A stretch of 5,410 bases of DNA, from the NCBI GenBank assembly GCA_019117325.1, contig DWZY01000242.1:1-5410 (forward strand). The letters are read 5' to 3'. The notes under the pieces are model-generated. The model was not told the origin of the DNA and ran no database searches. It saw only the letters and a program-made list of their open reading frames with translations. Of the stretch, positions 4,588 to 5,410 are shown one piece after another (the first letter of the stretch is position 1; each line of letters starts with the position of its first letter). Source of the DNA: Candidatus Brevibacterium intestinigallinarum. GTDB taxonomy: Bacteria; Actinomycetota; Actinomycetes; Actinomycetales; Brevibacteriaceae. A program made the position numbers and the translations under genes.

Positions 4588-5410
4588 GTGGAACAGTTCA
4601 CCTCCGAATGGCAGGCGTGGCACGATGAGCGCCTGGCCGCACTCGCCACACCCTTCGGCATGCTGAGCATCACCGGGCTGCACTGGCTGCAGCCGGGCGA
4701 GAACACGTGGGAGGACGCGCCGGGCCGCTTCGATCTGGACGGCGACACGATCACCTTCCGCATCGGTGCCGGCCACAGCGTCGGGCCCACCCGAGCCGCA
4801 CTGGAAGCGGCAGCGCAGCAGGACACGACCGCGCAGCACGACACGGCCACCCGGCACGACACGACCGCACCCCAGCAGGCGGTGCAGGTCGGCACCGCAC
4901 CGGACGGCGCGACGTGGGTCCGCCTCACGCGTGAGAGCTCGCTCCTGTGGCTCGTCTCCGAGCACACCGCCTACGAGGCCATCGACCGCGACGGCCGGAT
5001 CGGCATCCGCGTGCACGACTCGAAGTCCGCGCTGCTCGCGAACTTCGTCGACATCCCGGCCTTCCCCGTCACCGAGGCAGCGGTGGTGGCCGGCCGCTTC
5101 GAGCCCTACCCGCAGCCGCGCGTCCGCCGCATCGCGACCGCGCTGCCCGGACTGGAGAAGGACCGGACGACCGTCGGCACGGTCACGTTCGCCCTGGGCG
5201 GTGTCACCCACACCCTCACCGCCGCCGGCAGCCCGGAGACGGGCCTCATCCTCGACTTCCACGACCGGACGAACGGGGACACGACCCCGTCGTGGCGCAC
5301 CCTCAACGCGGGCCTGCCGTCCGCCGACGGCACCGTCACCCTCGACTTCAACCGCACCGTCGTCTACCCCTTCGCGTTCCACCCGTGGGCCACGTGCCCG
5401 GCCCCGGTCG
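4588..5410 (+). CDS. DUF1684 family protein (3' partial)
   Basis: The frame runs from a GTG to the right edge without a stop: 274 residues are visible, and only the last part of the family domain appears to be missing. Near the N-terminus, W8...R15...TPFGMLSITGLHWLQPGEN (21-39) matches the family's opening motif. Near the visible end, LDFNRTVVYPFAFHPWATCP (252-271) corresponds to the conserved DFNRAYNPPCAF...TCPLPP block; the Pro-Pro-Cys of common members is replaced by Tyr-Pro-Phe, while N255, R256 and T269-C270-P271 are kept. No signal peptide or membrane segment is seen, so it is probably cytoplasmic. No biochemical role is established for this family and I infer none. An 18-bp tandem repeat inserts a His/Asp/Thr-rich stretch at residues 77-94. 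The gene follows the MFS gene on the same strand after 91 bases, so co-transcription is possible but not shown. Confidence 0.85.
   Translation, partial: MEQFTSEWQAWHDERLAALATPFGMLSITGLHWLQPGENTWEDAPGRFDLDGDTITFRIGAGHSVGPTRAALEAAAQQDTTAQHDTATRHDTTAPQQAVQVGTAPDGATWVRLTRESSLLWLVSEHTAYEAIDRDGRIGIRVHDSKSALLANFVDIPAFPVTEAAVVAGRFEPYPQPRVRRIATALPGLEKDRTTVGTVTFALGGVTHTLTAAGSPETGLILDFHDRTNGDTTPSWRTLNAGLPSADGTVTLDFNRTVVYPFAFHPWATCPAPV
4816..4869 (+). repeat. Three-copy 18-bp in-frame tandem repeat in the DUF1684 gene
   Basis: The units begin at 4816, 4834 and 4852 and encode QQDTTA, QHDTAT and RHDTTA. They differ at a few bases each; GACACG at the centre is invariant. Because the unit length is a multiple of three, copy-number change would keep the frame. 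A partial echo (CCCCAGCAG) follows. Confidence 0.75.

Noticed and set aside
4354..5382. 342-codon minus-strand ORF opposite the DUF1684 gene
   Set aside because: Its translation has no recognisable motif and runs antisense across two genes; the plus frame carries both DUF1684 signature blocks.

Overview
This window comes from a high-GC Gram-positive bacterium. The DNA is strongly GC-rich, third codon positions are mostly G or C, and GTG is probably used as a start codon twice. Three genes have a TANNNT hexamer 6 to 8 bases before their likely start codon, the arrangement of leaderless transcripts common in Actinobacteria. The protein types (DUF255/YyaL-like, thioredoxin with a charged tail, M18 aminopeptidase, a 12-helix MFS permease, DUF1684) fit an actinobacterium, perhaps of the order Micrococcales. 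That placement is inference from style, not a database match.

Layout, left to right. (1) Positions 2-817, plus strand: the C-terminal part of a DUF255/YyaL-type protein that enters from beyond the left edge. (2) 863-1297, plus strand: a thioredoxin with a WCGPC active site, probably with its own promoter. (3) 1298-1543: a 246-base gap between convergent genes, holding a small GC hairpin just after the thioredoxin stop and a perfect 23-bp inverted repeat next to the end of the opposing gene. (4) 1544-3049, minus strand: an M18 metallo-aminopeptidase with all expected metal ligands and two Gly/Ala-rich inserts. (5) 3050-3125: a compact divergent promoter region. (6) 3126-4496, plus strand: an MFS permease with a long Ala/Pro-rich central loop. 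(7) 4497-4587: a short leader region. (8) 4588 to the right edge, plus strand: a DUF1684 protein cut by the window end, carrying an 18-bp tandem repeat.

The genes do not form an obvious pathway. The first two both belong to thioredoxin-related families. The M18 peptidase and the permease are divergent and might share control, but nothing shows that they share a substrate. No transposase, integrase, CRISPR array, tRNA gene or toxin-antitoxin pair was seen. This is an ordinary chromosomal housekeeping region, and I do not claim a new system in it. The items most worth a second look are the perfect inverted repeat at 1477-1529, the tRNA T-arm-like sequence at 475-491, the tandem repeat in the DUF1684 gene, and the recurring low-complexity inserts in otherwise conserved enzymes.
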